A stretch of 64,000 nucleotides of DNA from Halomonas sp. ALS9 (GCF_001651035.1 NZ_LXRG01000192.1:186001-250000), one strand, 5' to 3'; counted from the stretch's first letter, positions 26,630 through 35,844 are shown. The notes: a model not told the origin generated them from the sequence alone. A program made the numbers and translations.

Positions 26630-26646
26630 TATCAGCCTTGCTGATA
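26630..26646. promoter_or_regulatory. Second inverted repeat near the transcription start
   Basis: TATCAGC (26630-26636) and GCTGATA (26640-26646) form perfect 7-bp arms with a three-base spacer. It lies where the TRAP transcript should begin. It may be a second regulator site or a short hairpin at the 5' end of the message. Confidence 0.4.
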
Positions 26647-26696
26647 AACATATAAAGCTCATCCAAGCACACAACAACAACTGTTGGAGACGCAAC

Positions 26697-27692
26697 ATGC
26701 AACGCTATTTGATCTCAACTGCCGCCGCCCTAGGTCTCGCCATTGCGGCTTCCCACGCCTCTGCAGATACCGTGCTTCGCGCGTCCCACCAATTCCCCGG
26801 AGGCCAGGGGGACGTCCGCGATGAAATGGTGCAAATGATGGCCCGCCACGTAGCCGACGCGGATGTTGGTCTGACCATAGAAGTCTACCCTGGCCAATCA
26901 CTGTTTAAAGCGCGTGAACAGTGGGGTGCCCTGGCCCGGGGCCGCCTGGATATCACCTCGCTGCCGCTGGATTATGCCAGCGGTCGGCATCCAGAGTTCT
27001 CCGCCACGCTGATGCCGGGCTTGGTACGCAATCAAGCGCATGCCCAGCGCCTGAACGACTCCGAATACATGGAGATGATTAAAGCGGTGATTCTGGACGG
27101 TGGCGCTCGGGTGCTCTCAGATGCGTGGCTGTCGGGCGGCTTTGCCTCTAGCGAGCGGTGCATCACCTCCCCCGATACCGTCGAAGGGCAAAACCTGCGC
27201 GCCGCCGGGCCCGCCTTTGAAGAGATGTTGGAAGCCGCCGGTGCTTCCATTGCCTCTATGCCCTCTTCTGAGGTTTACACCGCCATGCAAACCGGCGTGT
27301 TGGATGCCGCAAACACTTCGTCGATGTCGTTTATCTCCTTCCGCCTCTACGAGCAGGTCGAGTGTTTGACCGAACCGGGCGACTTCGCACTGTGGTTTAT
27401 GTACGAGCCGATTCTGATCTCCGAGCAGGTATGGCAGGGGCTTAACGAAGAGCAGCAAGCGGCGCTGATGGAAGCCGGTGAAGCAGCAGAAGCATTCTTT
27501 GCTGAAGAGGCCGCCGCGATTGATCAGGAGATGGTCGACCTTTACGAAGAGAATGGCGTGGAGGTGGTCAGCATGAGCGAAGACGATTACAACGCCTGGC
27601 TGGAGATCGCTCGTGAGACCTCCTACAAAAACTTTGCTGAAAATGTTCCCAATGGCCAAGCCATTATCGATGCAGCGCTAGCCGTCGAGTAA
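26697..27692 (+). CDS. TRAP transporter binding protein DctP (malonate candidate)
   Basis: Periplasmic solute-binding subunit of a TRAP transporter, 331 residues. The signal peptide runs to about SHASA at residue 23. DctP-family wording includes LRASHQFPGGQG, VYPGQSLFKAREQWGALARG, and FASSERCITSPDTVEGQNLRAAG with the region of the substrate-binding arginine. The ATG at 26697 follows a GGAG site; the longer frame to 26595 would cover the promoter and is rejected. Location before malonate decarboxylation and activation genes points to malonate, as in matPQM-type systems. Confidence 0.9.
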   Translation: MQRYLISTAAALGLAIAASHASADTVLRASHQFPGGQGDVRDEMVQMMARHVADADVGLTIEVYPGQSLFKAREQWGALARGRLDITSLPLDYASGRHPEFSATLMPGLVRNQAHAQRLNDSEYMEMIKAVILDGGARVLSDAWLSGGFASSERCITSPDTVEGQNLRAAGPAFEEMLEAAGASIASMPSSEVYTAMQTGVLDAANTSSMSFISFRLYEQVECLTEPGDFALWFMYEPILISEQVWQGLNEEQQAALMEAGEAAEAFFAEEAAAIDQEMVDLYEENGVEVVSMSEDDYNAWLEIARETSYKNFAENVPNGQAIIDAALAVE

Positions 27693-27717
27693 GCACCCGC
27701 TGAACGCCTAACGGCGC

Positions 27718-27743
27718 GACCACTCCTCTCGGAGTGGTCTCTT
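27718..27743 (+). terminator. Hairpin between dctP and dctQ
   Basis: GACCACTCC (27718-27726) and GGAGTGGTC (27731-27739) form a perfect 9-bp stem with a TCTC loop, followed by TCTT. It separates the binding-protein gene from the membrane genes, and probably limits readthrough or protects the upstream message, so that binding protein is made in excess. Confidence 0.65.
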
Positions 27744-27777
27744 AACACTGATGCTTACTGTGCTGATTGAGGGAACT

Positions 27778-28299
27778 ATGGCAACCACAACCACTCACGA
27801 ACCCCCCGTGCGAGGGGGCATCATCGGCGGCTATATCCGCGTCATGGATAAGCTGTCGCGGCTTTCCGCCTATCTGGCCTGCGCCATGTTTATCGCTGGC
27901 GTATTAGTGATTTGCCAGATGGTCTTTATTCGCTACTTACTCGGAATGAGCACCAGTTGGCAAACCGAATTCACCATCTTTTCAGTAACGGCGGCAATGT
28001 TGATGGGTAGCCCCTATGTACTGATGACCGGTGGCCACGTCGCTATCACCATTGTTCCCGATGCGTTGGGCGGTATTACCCGCACCATCATGCGTCTGAT
28101 CGCTTCGCTGTTTGGGTTAGGTTTTTGTGCCGCTCTGGCATATGCCAGTTGGGTTTATGTGGCTGAGGCATTCCACGGTGCATGGACGACTGGCTCGGTA
28201 TGGAACCCGCCACTGTGGCCCGCGTTACTGCCCATGGCTATCGGTGCCACCCTGCTATCGCTGCAGTATGTGGCTGAAATATTGCGTGGGGAGAGCTGA
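27778..28299 (+). CDS. TRAP transporter small membrane subunit DctQ
   Basis: A 173-residue inner-membrane protein with four hydrophobic segments, typical of the DctQ subunit. The family text VICQMVFIRYLLGMSTSWQTE contains the conserved segment around the second helix. I chose the ATG at 27778, which has GAGGGA in front; an in-frame ATG at 27751 has no good ribosome site. It is followed two bases after its stop by the large subunit. Confidence 0.9.
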   Translation: MATTTTHEPPVRGGIIGGYIRVMDKLSRLSAYLACAMFIAGVLVICQMVFIRYLLGMSTSWQTEFTIFSVTAAMLMGSPYVLMTGGHVAITIVPDALGGITRTIMRLIASLFGLGFCAALAYASWVYVAEAFHGAWTTGSVWNPPLWPALLPMAIGATLLSLQYVAEILRGES

Positions 28300-28301
28300 G
28301 T

Positions 28302-29636
28302 ATGGATCCGATTACCTTAGGTATTATTGTCGCCATCGCGCTGATTGTGCTGATGGCCATTGGCACCCCTATCGCTTTCGCTCTGGGCGGCGTATCGCTG
28401 CTGGCGCTGCTCTACGACCGTGGCCTTGCTGAGCTCACCTATTTTGGGGAAACCTTTTTTGACCGCATTGCCGAGTTTGGTTTTGTCGCCATCCCGATGT
28501 TCATTTTGATGGGCGCCGCGGTGGCCTCCTCCCCCACCGGGCGAGATCTGTATCGTTCGCTGGACCTATGGATGGGCAAGCTGCCCGGTGGCTTGGCGGT
28601 TTCCAATATCGGCGCCTGCTCTATCTTTGCTGCGCTTTCGGGATCATCCCCCGCCACCTGTGCGGCGATTGGCAAAATGGGCATTCCCGAAATGCGCATG
28701 CGCGGCTACCCGGATGGCGTGGCGGCGGGCTGTATTGCCGCGGGTGGCACCCTGGGCATTCTGATTCCGCCGTCGGTCACCATGATCATCTACGGTATCT
28801 CTACCGAAACCTCCATTGGTCGGCTGTTTATTGCCGGGGTGGTGCCAGGCTTTATGCTGGCAGGCCTATTTATGATCTGGACGATGATCGCCTGCAAAAT
28901 GGCCGGTGGTTACAACAACCCCATGGCGGAGTCCGTCGAACGGCTAAAACAGAACGTTAAGCAGAATGTCGATACCAACCTGAAAGCTCTCGTCCGCGTG
29001 TTGCCTTTCCTAGGCGTGGTCGCAGGTATTCTGTTTGCCTTGTATGGCGGGGTAGCAACCCCTTCGGAAGCCGCAGGCGTAGGTGCCTTTCTGTGTTTGG
29101 CGCTGGCTATTCTGATCTACCGCATGTGGCAGCTAGGCCCGCTCAAACTAATCATGCGCGACTCGCTACGCGAAAGCGTGATGATCATGCTAGTGATCGC
29201 CACCGCCGAAGTGTTCGCCTATGCGCTCTCCTCCATGTTTATCACCCAAACGGTAGCGGGTGCGATTGCTGATCTGGAGATCAACCGCTGGGCACTGATG
29301 GGGGTGATTAATCTCTTCCTGCTGGTAGCCGGTTTCTTCTTACCGCCTGTGGCGGTGATCGTGATGACCGCGCCGATTCTGTTACCTATTATCCTGGCCG
29401 CTAACTTCGACCCCTACTGGTTTGCGGTGATTTTGACCATCAACTTGGAAATCGGTCTGATCACACCGCCTGTGGGACTTAATCTGTTCATTATTAAAGG
29501 CATCGCGCCGGATATTTCGCTGCGCGACATTCTGATGGGAAGCTTGCCCTACGCGCTGTGTATGGTGCTGGGTATCTTGCTGCTGTGTCTTTTCCCAGGC
29601 ATTGCGCTTTGGCTACCTAACTTGATCATGGGTTAA
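28302..29636 (+). CDS. TRAP transporter large membrane subunit DctM
   Basis: The 444-residue transport subunit with about twelve membrane segments, driving uptake with the sodium gradient as is usual for TRAP systems. Conserved wording: FVAIPMFILMGAAVASS, FAALSGSSPATCAAIG, AAGGTLGILIPPSVTMIIYG and LEIGLITPPVGLNLF. A GGGAGAG site precedes the start. Eleven bases downstream begins malonyl-CoA decarboxylase, so uptake and catabolism are one operon. Confidence 0.93.
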   Translation: MDPITLGIIVAIALIVLMAIGTPIAFALGGVSLLALLYDRGLAELTYFGETFFDRIAEFGFVAIPMFILMGAAVASSPTGRDLYRSLDLWMGKLPGGLAVSNIGACSIFAALSGSSPATCAAIGKMGIPEMRMRGYPDGVAAGCIAAGGTLGILIPPSVTMIIYGISTETSIGRLFIAGVVPGFMLAGLFMIWTMIACKMAGGYNNPMAESVERLKQNVKQNVDTNLKALVRVLPFLGVVAGILFALYGGVATPSEAAGVGAFLCLALAILIYRMWQLGPLKLIMRDSLRESVMIMLVIATAEVFAYALSSMFITQTVAGAIADLEINRWALMGVINLFLLVAGFFLPPVAVIVMTAPILLPIILAANFDPYWFAVILTINLEIGLITPPVGLNLFIIKGIAPDISLRDILMGSLPYALCMVLGILLLCLFPGIALWLPNLIMG

Positions 29637-29647
29637 GGAGTTCGACC

Positions 29648-31048
29648 ATGAACATGCTGTTTTTGCAGGAGCTGTTCAACAACATCACTCAGCGTGATGC
29701 GTTGTTGCGGCGCCGCCATCCCGAGACGTTAACGCCCGACCATGGGCAGTTGATTAACGCTTGCCACAAGCTGCTGGAAAGCGATGGTGAAGCCTCTAGC
29801 ATCGCGTTGGCAAGCCGTGCCCTGGCAATTTATCAGCGCCTTTCGGCGGCTGAAAAGAGCCGCTTCTTTGCCCGCTTGACGGCCGACTTTGCGGCTGATC
29901 CCGGGCCCATTGATGCGGCCTATCTGGCCTATCAAGAAGTTCGCGACAACCCATCGCTACAGCGCCTGTTTGAGGCCTGCGAGCCACGCAGGCAGGAGCT
30001 TTTCCGGCGCTTAAACCTGGCCAGCGACGGTACCTATGAACTGGTTAAGATGCGCGAAGACCTGCTGGCATTGCTGCGTGAACAGCCCGAGCTGGCGGCC
30101 ATCGACGACGATTTCGCCCACCTGTTCGGCTCCTGGTTTAACCGCGGTTTCTTGATGCTCAAGCGTATTGATTGGAACACACCGGCGTCGATTCTAGAGA
30201 AGATCATCCGCTACGAAGCGGTGCACGAAATACAGGACTGGGACGACCTGCGTCGGCGGCTAGACGCCCGCGACCGTCGCTGTTTCGCCTTCTTCCACCC
30301 GGCGATTGGCGACGAGCCGCTGATCTTTGTGGAAGTCGCCCTGCACAAGGGCCTGCCCAGCCGCATCCAGCCCATCTTGTCAGGAGAGAGCTCTGTTAAG
30401 AGCCCTGGAAAAAGCCCTGGAAAAAGTAGCGCCGAAAAAGGAATCGACGACCCTGAAGATGCCGATACCGCCGCGTTCTTTGGCATTAGCAACTGTCAGA
30501 CCGGGCTACGCGGCATCTCCTTCGGTAACTTTTTGATCAAGCAGGTAGTGCAAGAGCTCTCCCAGGAGCTGCCGCAGCTTAAATACTTCGTCACCCTCTC
30601 GCCGGTGCCGGGCTTCGCCCAGTGGTTGCAGGAGCAGCGTGATGACGAGCAGCTTCCCGCTTCGATGCGTAAGTCACTCAAAGGGCTTGAAACACCGGGG
30701 TGGCATCAGGACAAACCCCGCGAAGAGGAGCTCAAAGCGATTATTCGCCCGCTGGCCGCCCGCTACCTGGTCGAAGAGAAGAACCGCCACGGCCTGCCGC
30801 TCAACCCAGTGGCCCGCTTTCACCTCGGCAACGGCGCTGAACTTCACCGCATTAACTGGCTGGGAGATATCTCCGCTAAGGGCTTTAAACAAGCCGCAGG
30901 CCTGATGGTCAACTACCTGTATGTGCTGGACGATATCGAGCGCAACCACGAAAACTATACCGCCAAGGCCACCGTTGCCTGCTCCAATGAGGTGCGTGAT
31001 CTTGCTCGACGCGCGCGCAAAATGGCCAAGGGAGAAACCACCAAATGA
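29648..31048 (+). CDS. matA: Malonyl-CoA decarboxylase
   Basis: Decarboxylates malonyl-CoA to acetyl-CoA, 466 residues with the standard two-domain layout: a helical N-terminal part (about 1-180) and a GNAT-like catalytic part. The catalytic serine region is seen in FVTLSPVPGFAQWLQ and the catalytic histidine in VARFHLGNGAELHRINW. A short insert rich in Ser, Pro, Gly and Lys near residues 248-262 (SPGKSPGKS) looks like a flexible linker made by a small internal repeat. The gene overlaps matB by four bases. Confidence 0.95.
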   Translation: MNMLFLQELFNNITQRDALLRRRHPETLTPDHGQLINACHKLLESDGEASSIALASRALAIYQRLSAAEKSRFFARLTADFAADPGPIDAAYLAYQEVRDNPSLQRLFEACEPRRQELFRRLNLASDGTYELVKMREDLLALLREQPELAAIDDDFAHLFGSWFNRGFLMLKRIDWNTPASILEKIIRYEAVHEIQDWDDLRRRLDARDRRCFAFFHPAIGDEPLIFVEVALHKGLPSRIQPILSGESSVKSPGKSPGKSSAEKGIDDPEDADTAAFFGISNCQTGLRGISFGNFLIKQVVQELSQELPQLKYFVTLSPVPGFAQWLQEQRDDEQLPASMRKSLKGLETPGWHQDKPREEELKAIIRPLAARYLVEEKNRHGLPLNPVARFHLGNGAELHRINWLGDISAKGFKQAAGLMVNYLYVLDDIERNHENYTAKATVACSNEVRDLARRARKMAKGETTK

Positions 31049-32583
31049 GCCACAACCTATTTGACACCTTTGCCGCCAAAATGCGCGAACGCGCAGAGGC
31101 CGATTTTATTACCACCCGCGATGGCCGCCGCTATAGCTACGCCGATGCACTAAGCATCAGTGCGCAGCTTGCCGGTGCGCTAACCGAGCTAGGCGTTCAG
31201 CAAGGCGACCGCGTCGCCGTACAGGTAGATAAAAGCCCTGAAGCCATTTTGCTTTACCTGGCCTGCCTGCGCATCGGGGGCGTCTATTTACCCCTCAATA
31301 CGGGCTATACCGGCGATGAGATCCGCTACTTTTTAAATGACGCCGAGCCCGCGCTGTTTGTTTGTCGCCCCAAGATAGAAGAGCAAGCGCGAGCGCTCGC
31401 CGCTGAAACCGGCTGTCCGGCGGTGGTTACCCTGGGCAGCGCCGCCGATGGCAGCCTGATGGAAACCGCCCGAGCGGCAACGCCGCGGGAGGATATCGTG
31501 GCGCTTGGTGAGCGCGACCTGGCCGCGATTCTTTACACATCCGGCACCACCGGGCGTTCCAAAGGCGCCATGCTAACCCACAAAAACCTTGCCTCGAACG
31601 CCGAGACCCTAGCCAAAGCCTGGCACTTTAGCGCTGAAGACCGGCTGATTCATGCGCTGCCGATCTTCCACACCCACGGCCTGTTCGTCGCCTGTAACGT
31701 CACCTTGATGTCCGGCGCCAGCATGCTGTTTCTGCCCAAATTTGATGCGGACGTAATCTTTGAAGAACTGCCCCGCGGCAGCGTGATGATGGGCGTTCCC
31801 ACCTTTTATACGCGGCTGGTGCAGGATGAGCGCCTAACTCCAGAAGCCACCGCCCATATGCGGCTGTTCGTTTCCGGCTCTGCTCCGCTTACCGCTGAGA
31901 CCCACGAGGCCTTTGAAGCCAAAACCGGCCATGCGATTCTTGAGCGCTACGGCATGACCGAAACCAACATGAACCTCTCTAACCCCTATGAAGGCGCACG
32001 GCGCGCGGGCACTGTGGGTATGCCACTACCTGGCGTGGAGATGCGTATTACCAACCGGGAGACCGGCGAAGAGGTGCCTTTTGGCGAGATTGGTATGCTG
32101 CAGATTCGTGGCCCCAATGTGTTTATCGGTTACTGGCGGATGCCGGAAAAAACCCGTGAGGAGCTGTTAGACGATGGCTTTTTTATTACCGGTGATCTCG
32201 CCATGGTCGACGACCAAGGCTATGTGCATATCGTCGGTCGCGACAAAGACCTGGTGATTTCCGGCGGCTACAACGTCTACCCCAAAGAGGTAGAGCAGGT
32301 AATTGACGAGCTTGATCAAGTGGCCGAATCCGCAGTCATCGGCCTGCCACATCCTGACTTTGGCGAGGGCGTCACCGCCGTCGTGGTGCGCCAGCCAGGC
32401 GCCAATCTTGGAGAAAACCAGCTTGACGAAGATAAGGTGATCAGTCACTTAGATGGTCGCCTAGCCAAGTACAAGCAGCCCAAGCGGGTCTTCTTTGTCG
32501 ATGAACTGCCCCGTAACACCATGGGCAAGGTGCAGAAAAACATGTTGCGCCAACAATTCAATGACACCTACCGAACCCCCTAG
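31045..32583 (+). CDS. matB: Malonyl-CoA synthetase (malonate-CoA ligase)
   Basis: Activates malonate with ATP and CoA. The 512-residue protein belongs to the acyl-adenylate-forming enzymes. The P-loop is AAILYTSGTTGRSKGAML, followed by ERYGMTETNM, FITGDLAMVDDQGYVHIVGR and the C-terminal catalytic lysine region PRNTMGKVQK. The stretch YEGARRAGTVGMPLPGVEMR is characteristic of MatB-type enzymes. With the decarboxylase before it, malonate becomes malonyl-CoA and then acetyl-CoA. The operon ends with the terminator at 32634. Confidence 0.94.
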   Translation: MSHNLFDTFAAKMRERAEADFITTRDGRRYSYADALSISAQLAGALTELGVQQGDRVAVQVDKSPEAILLYLACLRIGGVYLPLNTGYTGDEIRYFLNDAEPALFVCRPKIEEQARALAAETGCPAVVTLGSAADGSLMETARAATPREDIVALGERDLAAILYTSGTTGRSKGAMLTHKNLASNAETLAKAWHFSAEDRLIHALPIFHTHGLFVACNVTLMSGASMLFLPKFDADVIFEELPRGSVMMGVPTFYTRLVQDERLTPEATAHMRLFVSGSAPLTAETHEAFEAKTGHAILERYGMTETNMNLSNPYEGARRAGTVGMPLPGVEMRITNRETGEEVPFGEIGMLQIRGPNVFIGYWRMPEKTREELLDDGFFITGDLAMVDDQGYVHIVGRDKDLVISGGYNVYPKEVEQVIDELDQVAESAVIGLPHPDFGEGVTAVVVRQPGANLGENQLDEDKVISHLDGRLAKYKQPKRVFFVDELPRNTMGKVQKNMLRQQFNDTYRTP

Positions 32584-32633
32584 CTCCCGTCCTGCAAGCA
32601 CCGCCTCTTCATCAGCCTTTTACCCGTCCTTTT

Positions 32634-32662
32634 TGCCCCGTAACTGAAGGGGCATTTTTTTT
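32634..32662 (+). terminator. Rho-independent terminator of the malonate operon
   Basis: TGCCCC (32634-32639) and GGGGCA (32649-32654) form a stem with a nine-base loop, followed by eight T residues. It lies 50 bases after the matB stop. Confidence 0.85.
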
Positions 32663-32691
32663 GCAAAAAGGAACCATTTGCTCTACGAAAT

Positions 32692-32712
32692 GTTAAGTTA
32701 AGATCACTTAAC
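32692..32712. promoter_or_regulatory. Inverted repeat before the yjfI-like gene
   Basis: GTTAAGT (32692-32698) and ACTTAAC (32706-32712) are perfect 7-bp arms around a seven-base spacer, ending five bases before the first possible start codon. This may be an operator for the yjf-like operon; no regulator gene is adjacent. Confidence 0.45.
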
Positions 32713-32717
32713 GAACG

Positions 32718-33191
32718 ATGGAGCAGAACGCTTTGACTACACCTACTATTACCAACGGCATCACCGCCAGCGAGTTATATCAGTTAGTCAGCCAGCCCAC
32801 GCCCAATAGCGCTGGAGATACGGCCCTTGAGTGGCCTGAGGGTACTATTAGCCTGGATGAGGCGAATCAGACGCTGATCTGGGAGCTTAGCGATTACGGC
32901 AACTTGCCGATTACCCTCTCGCGCAGCGAAAACGAGTGGATCGCTATGGCCTCCATCGCTGCCGTAGACGGTGTCAAAAACAGCGCTGAACTCAACGAAG
33001 TGCTGCTGCGCCAAGGTATTTCGCTACCGCTGGCCTCCGTGGGTATTGTTGAGATCGACGGCAACGACTTCTATGTGGCTTATGGGCAGCTGTTTGGCGA
33101 CTCCAAACTTGAGTCAATTTGCGCCGAGCTGCACGCAACGGCCAGTGCAGCCATGGAAGTCGCCGAACTGATCCAGACGCATTTCGTATGA
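32718..33191 (+). CDS. yjfI: YjfI-like protein (DUF2170)
   Basis: A 157-residue soluble acidic protein resembling the DUF2170/YjfI family, of unknown function. Text such as LPITLSRSENEWIAMASI and FYVAYGQLFGDSKLESI is seen. It begins a six-gene run in the same order as E. coli yjfI-J-K-L-M-C. The ATG at 32718 lacks a ribosome site, while a TTG at 32733 has GGAG at a good distance and may be the true start. Confidence 0.8.
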   Translation: MEQNALTTPTITNGITASELYQLVSQPTPNSAGDTALEWPEGTISLDEANQTLIWELSDYGNLPITLSRSENEWIAMASIAAVDGVKNSAELNEVLLRQGISLPLASVGIVEIDGNDFYVAYGQLFGDSKLESICAELHATASAAMEVAELIQTHFV

Positions 33192-33254
33192 CACTCGCAA
33201 CAGTTCGCCTATCATCAGTATCACCATTGTCGTCACTTACCAGTGAGATTATTT

Positions 33255-33950
33255 ATGTTAAGCAAAATTATGACCGCCCTACGCGGCAAAGCAAATGAAA
33301 CCGGCCAAGCGGTGGTGGATTCCCAGGCGTTGCGCATTTTAGATCAGGAAATCCGCGATTCAGAGACCCACTTGAGCCAGTCTAAAACCGAGCTTACCCG
33401 CCTAATGGGCCAGCGCCAGTTGAACAGCAATAAGGCCGACACGCTGGAAAGCAAAATCGCCGAGCTGGAAAAAAGCGCCGAAGCCGCACTGGATAAAGGC
33501 GAAGAAGCGCTGGCCGTGGAAGTGGCTGAACGCATGGTAGCGCTACAGGATGACCTGGAAGCAGAGCGCGCTATTGTTAGCGAGTACGATGCCAGCATTG
33601 AAAAACTGCGCGGTGCCATTCGCAGTACCGACAACCAGCTTCGCCAGCTCAAGCAGCAGGTGAGCGTCGTTAAAGCCACCGAGTCAGCACAAAAGGCCCA
33701 ATCTGCCGTAGCGTCTCGCCACTCTGGTCAGAACAGCGCGATGAGCAGCGCCATGGAATCACTCGAGCGCATCAAAGAACGTCAGCAGCTTAATTCGGCG
33801 CAAATGCAGGCCGCTGACGATATGGCCGCGGAAGAGAGCGGTAGCTCGCTGGAAGCCCGCTTGAAAGCAGCCGGGGTGGGTGGTCAGAACCGCAAAGCAG
33901 ACGACGTGTTAGCGCGCCTGAAAGCGAAGAAAAACGCCGCACAAGAGTAA
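33255..33950 (+). CDS. yjfJ: PspA/IM30-family protein (YjfJ-like)
   Basis: A 231-residue, largely helical protein with heptad-rich sequence over about residues 25-145 (for example LDQEIRDSETHLSQSKTELT), the hallmark of PspA/IM30 membrane-remodelling proteins. PspA relatives coat and repair stressed inner membrane. The N-terminal amphipathic helix (MLSKIMTALRGKANE) fits. The ATG at 33255 was chosen over a GTG four codons earlier. The partner genes suggest a membrane-stress module. Confidence 0.88.
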   Translation: MLSKIMTALRGKANETGQAVVDSQALRILDQEIRDSETHLSQSKTELTRLMGQRQLNSNKADTLESKIAELEKSAEAALDKGEEALAVEVAERMVALQDDLEAERAIVSEYDASIEKLRGAIRSTDNQLRQLKQQVSVVKATESAQKAQSAVASRHSGQNSAMSSAMESLERIKERQQLNSAQMQAADDMAAEESGSSLEARLKAAGVGGQNRKADDVLARLKAKKNAAQE

Positions 33951-33983
33951 ATTTAGCGTTTAATTTTATTAGGGAGCCAGGCC

Positions 33984-34706
33984 ATGTTTAACACCCTCAA
34001 GGCACTTTTTCGCGCTACCACGGAAAAGTCGCCCGAGCCGAATACAGGTCGCCCGGTGGCCGCGGGCCTGCCTATAGGTATCAGTCAGGAAGACCTTGAG
34101 GGCTTGCGCCTGGATGGGCGCGTCAATATAAAGCTGATCGGCCTGCGTGCCCATCCCGATGCGCTGTTTCGCTGGAACGACGATGACTACCATCATATTG
34201 CCGCCGTGGGGCACGTCGATCTTGGTCAAGGAGCACACCTGGTGCGCTTCTATCTGGATAACGACACCTGGCTGCAGGCCAACATTGAGAACGGCCAGGT
34301 GCTTGAATATAAGCTGTTCGACTTTTACCGTGTTGCCCATCTTTCGGATGCCGAATTTGATAATGTGATAAACGGTGAAGATAAGCAGCCCGACAGCATC
34401 GGCGCCCAAACTGTCTCGCTCACCTCAACCACTGAGGAAGCGCGCAGTTGCACCTATCAGCGAGTATGGGGGGATGGCGACAGCCTGTGGTCGCCGCCGG
34501 TGGTTTTCGAAGAGCAGGTAATGACCACAGAGAGCGTGTCAGCCCGCCATGTGACCCACCATGCAATGCTCTATGAGCGTACCATCGAAGGCGCTGAACG
34601 CATGGAGTACTTACTGCTAAGCGCTGAAAACGATGGCGAAGGCAGCTTTATGGTGGTGCACAACGTGGGGGTCGATGTGGCCTCCGTCGATATCGACGCT
34701 ATGTAA
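33984..34706 (+). CDS. yjfK: YjfK-like protein (DUF2491)
   Basis: A 240-residue soluble protein of the DUF2491 family. Visible text includes LGQGAHLVRFYLDNDTWLQ and YQRVWGDGDSLWSPPVVFEE. No catalytic motif is recognisable. A GGGAG site precedes it, and it lies between the PspA-like and DUF350 genes as in E. coli yjfJKL. Confidence 0.82.
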   Translation: MFNTLKALFRATTEKSPEPNTGRPVAAGLPIGISQEDLEGLRLDGRVNIKLIGLRAHPDALFRWNDDDYHHIAAVGHVDLGQGAHLVRFYLDNDTWLQANIENGQVLEYKLFDFYRVAHLSDAEFDNVINGEDKQPDSIGAQTVSLTSTTEEARSCTYQRVWGDGDSLWSPPVVFEEQVMTTESVSARHVTHHAMLYERTIEGAERMEYLLLSAENDGEGSFMVVHNVGVDVASVDIDAM

Positions 34707-34761
34707 TCATTACCACCGTTTTTTAAATACGTTTTACCTACTACAAAAGGAAACCGCCACC

Positions 34762-35175
34762 ATGGTGAACTACCTGTACGGCTTGCCATCATTTATCGCC
34801 TATCTAGTCACGGCGATCGTACTGCTCGCCGCCTTTATGTACTGCTACAGCCGGATTACTCCGCACCACGAGTGGACGCTGATTCGCGAAGGTAACGCAG
34901 CCGCCGCTTCTGCCTACGGCGGCTCCATTTTAGGCTTTACCATTCCGCTATATAGCGCGATGGCACACTCGATCAGCTTCATCGATTTTGTGCTCTGGGG
35001 CGTCGTCGCCTTTATCGTTCAGTTGGCGACCTTCTTCGCGGTTAAGCTGTTTCTGCGTAAACAGGGTGAAAGCCTGTCGCAGCACATCACCGAAGGCCAT
35101 CAGGCCTACGGCATTTTGATGGCCAGTGTGGCCGTGGCAGTCGGCTTACTCAACGCCGCTTCGATGACTTGGTAA
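34762..35175 (+). CDS. yjfL: YjfL-like membrane protein (DUF350)
   Basis: A 137-residue membrane protein with four hydrophobic segments (about residues 9-31, 51-72, 77-98 and 115-134), matching the DUF350 family. The ATG at 34762 has an AAAGGA site; the frame extends upstream over the end of yjfK and is not used there. DUF350 proteins travel with PspA-like and ATP-grasp proteins in several bacteria. Function unknown. Confidence 0.85.
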   Translation: MVNYLYGLPSFIAYLVTAIVLLAAFMYCYSRITPHHEWTLIREGNAAAASAYGGSILGFTIPLYSAMAHSISFIDFVLWGVVAFIVQLATFFAVKLFLRKQGESLSQHITEGHQAYGILMASVAVAVGLLNAASMTW

Positions 35176-35201
35176 CGACGACGTGGTAAAGGAGAGCCTG
35201 C

Positions 35202-35825
35202 ATGTCTAAACACGATCATACCCCACATTTGCCACGCCGCAAGCGCAGCGGGCGTTTGTCATTGGCAATGATGGGCGCCAGCGCCTTTGGTCTTACCGCC
35301 TGTGGCCAACCGCCCCAGGAAGAGCAAATCACCGATATAGAGTTCGATCAGCCACGCAGCTTTCAAAGCGTAGAGGATTGCGTGGCGGAAAACGTCTACA
35401 CCCGCAGCGCTTGCGAAGACGCCTACAAAGCCTCGCTGGAAGCGGTGCCGCGTTATAGCACCCTGGAAGAGTGCGAAGCTGAAAATGGTCAAGGCGCTTG
35501 TACTGCCCCAACCGAAGAGCAGTCCCAAGCAGCTACCGGAAGCACCGGCGGCAGTTGGTTTATGCCCGCCATGATGGGCTATATGGTGGGCAGTATGATG
35601 TCCAATACCAATCGTGGGCGCTCCTTTGAACGGGTGTACCAGGAGCCGGTATACCGCAACCGCCAGAATCAGGGCAACTGGAACACCGCCTCGAACCAGG
35701 CCTCCCAGCGCGTCACCCAGCGTAACGATGCAATGCGCAGCTCGGTGGCACAGAACCGCCAAGCTACCTCACAGCGCCGAGGCTTTGGCTCGCGTTCCTC
35801 CGCACGAGGTGGCTGGGGCTCCTAA
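35202..35825 (+). CDS. yjfM: YjfM-like lipoprotein (DUF1190)
   Basis: A 207-residue protein with a basic N-terminus and hydrophobic stretch ending in a lipobox-like LTAC (cysteine about residue 34), so it is probably a lipoprotein. DUF1190 hallmarks follow: SVEDCVAENVYTRSACEDAY and a second, related ECEAENGQGAC. A Gly/Met-rich segment (GGSWFMPAMMGYMVGSMMS) and an Arg/Ser/Gln-rich tail complete it. The next gene begins 19 bases after its stop. Confidence 0.83.
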   Translation: MSKHDHTPHLPRRKRSGRLSLAMMGASAFGLTACGQPPQEEQITDIEFDQPRSFQSVEDCVAENVYTRSACEDAYKASLEAVPRYSTLEECEAENGQGACTAPTEEQSQAATGSTGGSWFMPAMMGYMVGSMMSNTNRGRSFERVYQEPVYRNRQNQGNWNTASNQASQRVTQRNDAMRSSVAQNRQATSQRRGFGSRSSARGGWGS

Positions 35826-35844
35826 GCCGCCAGTAAAGCCCACC

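Noticed and set aside
26595..26696. N-terminal extension of the TRAP binding protein
   Set aside because: The extra frame overlaps the -35 box and operator and would bury the signal peptide; the ATG at 26697 has its own ribosome site.
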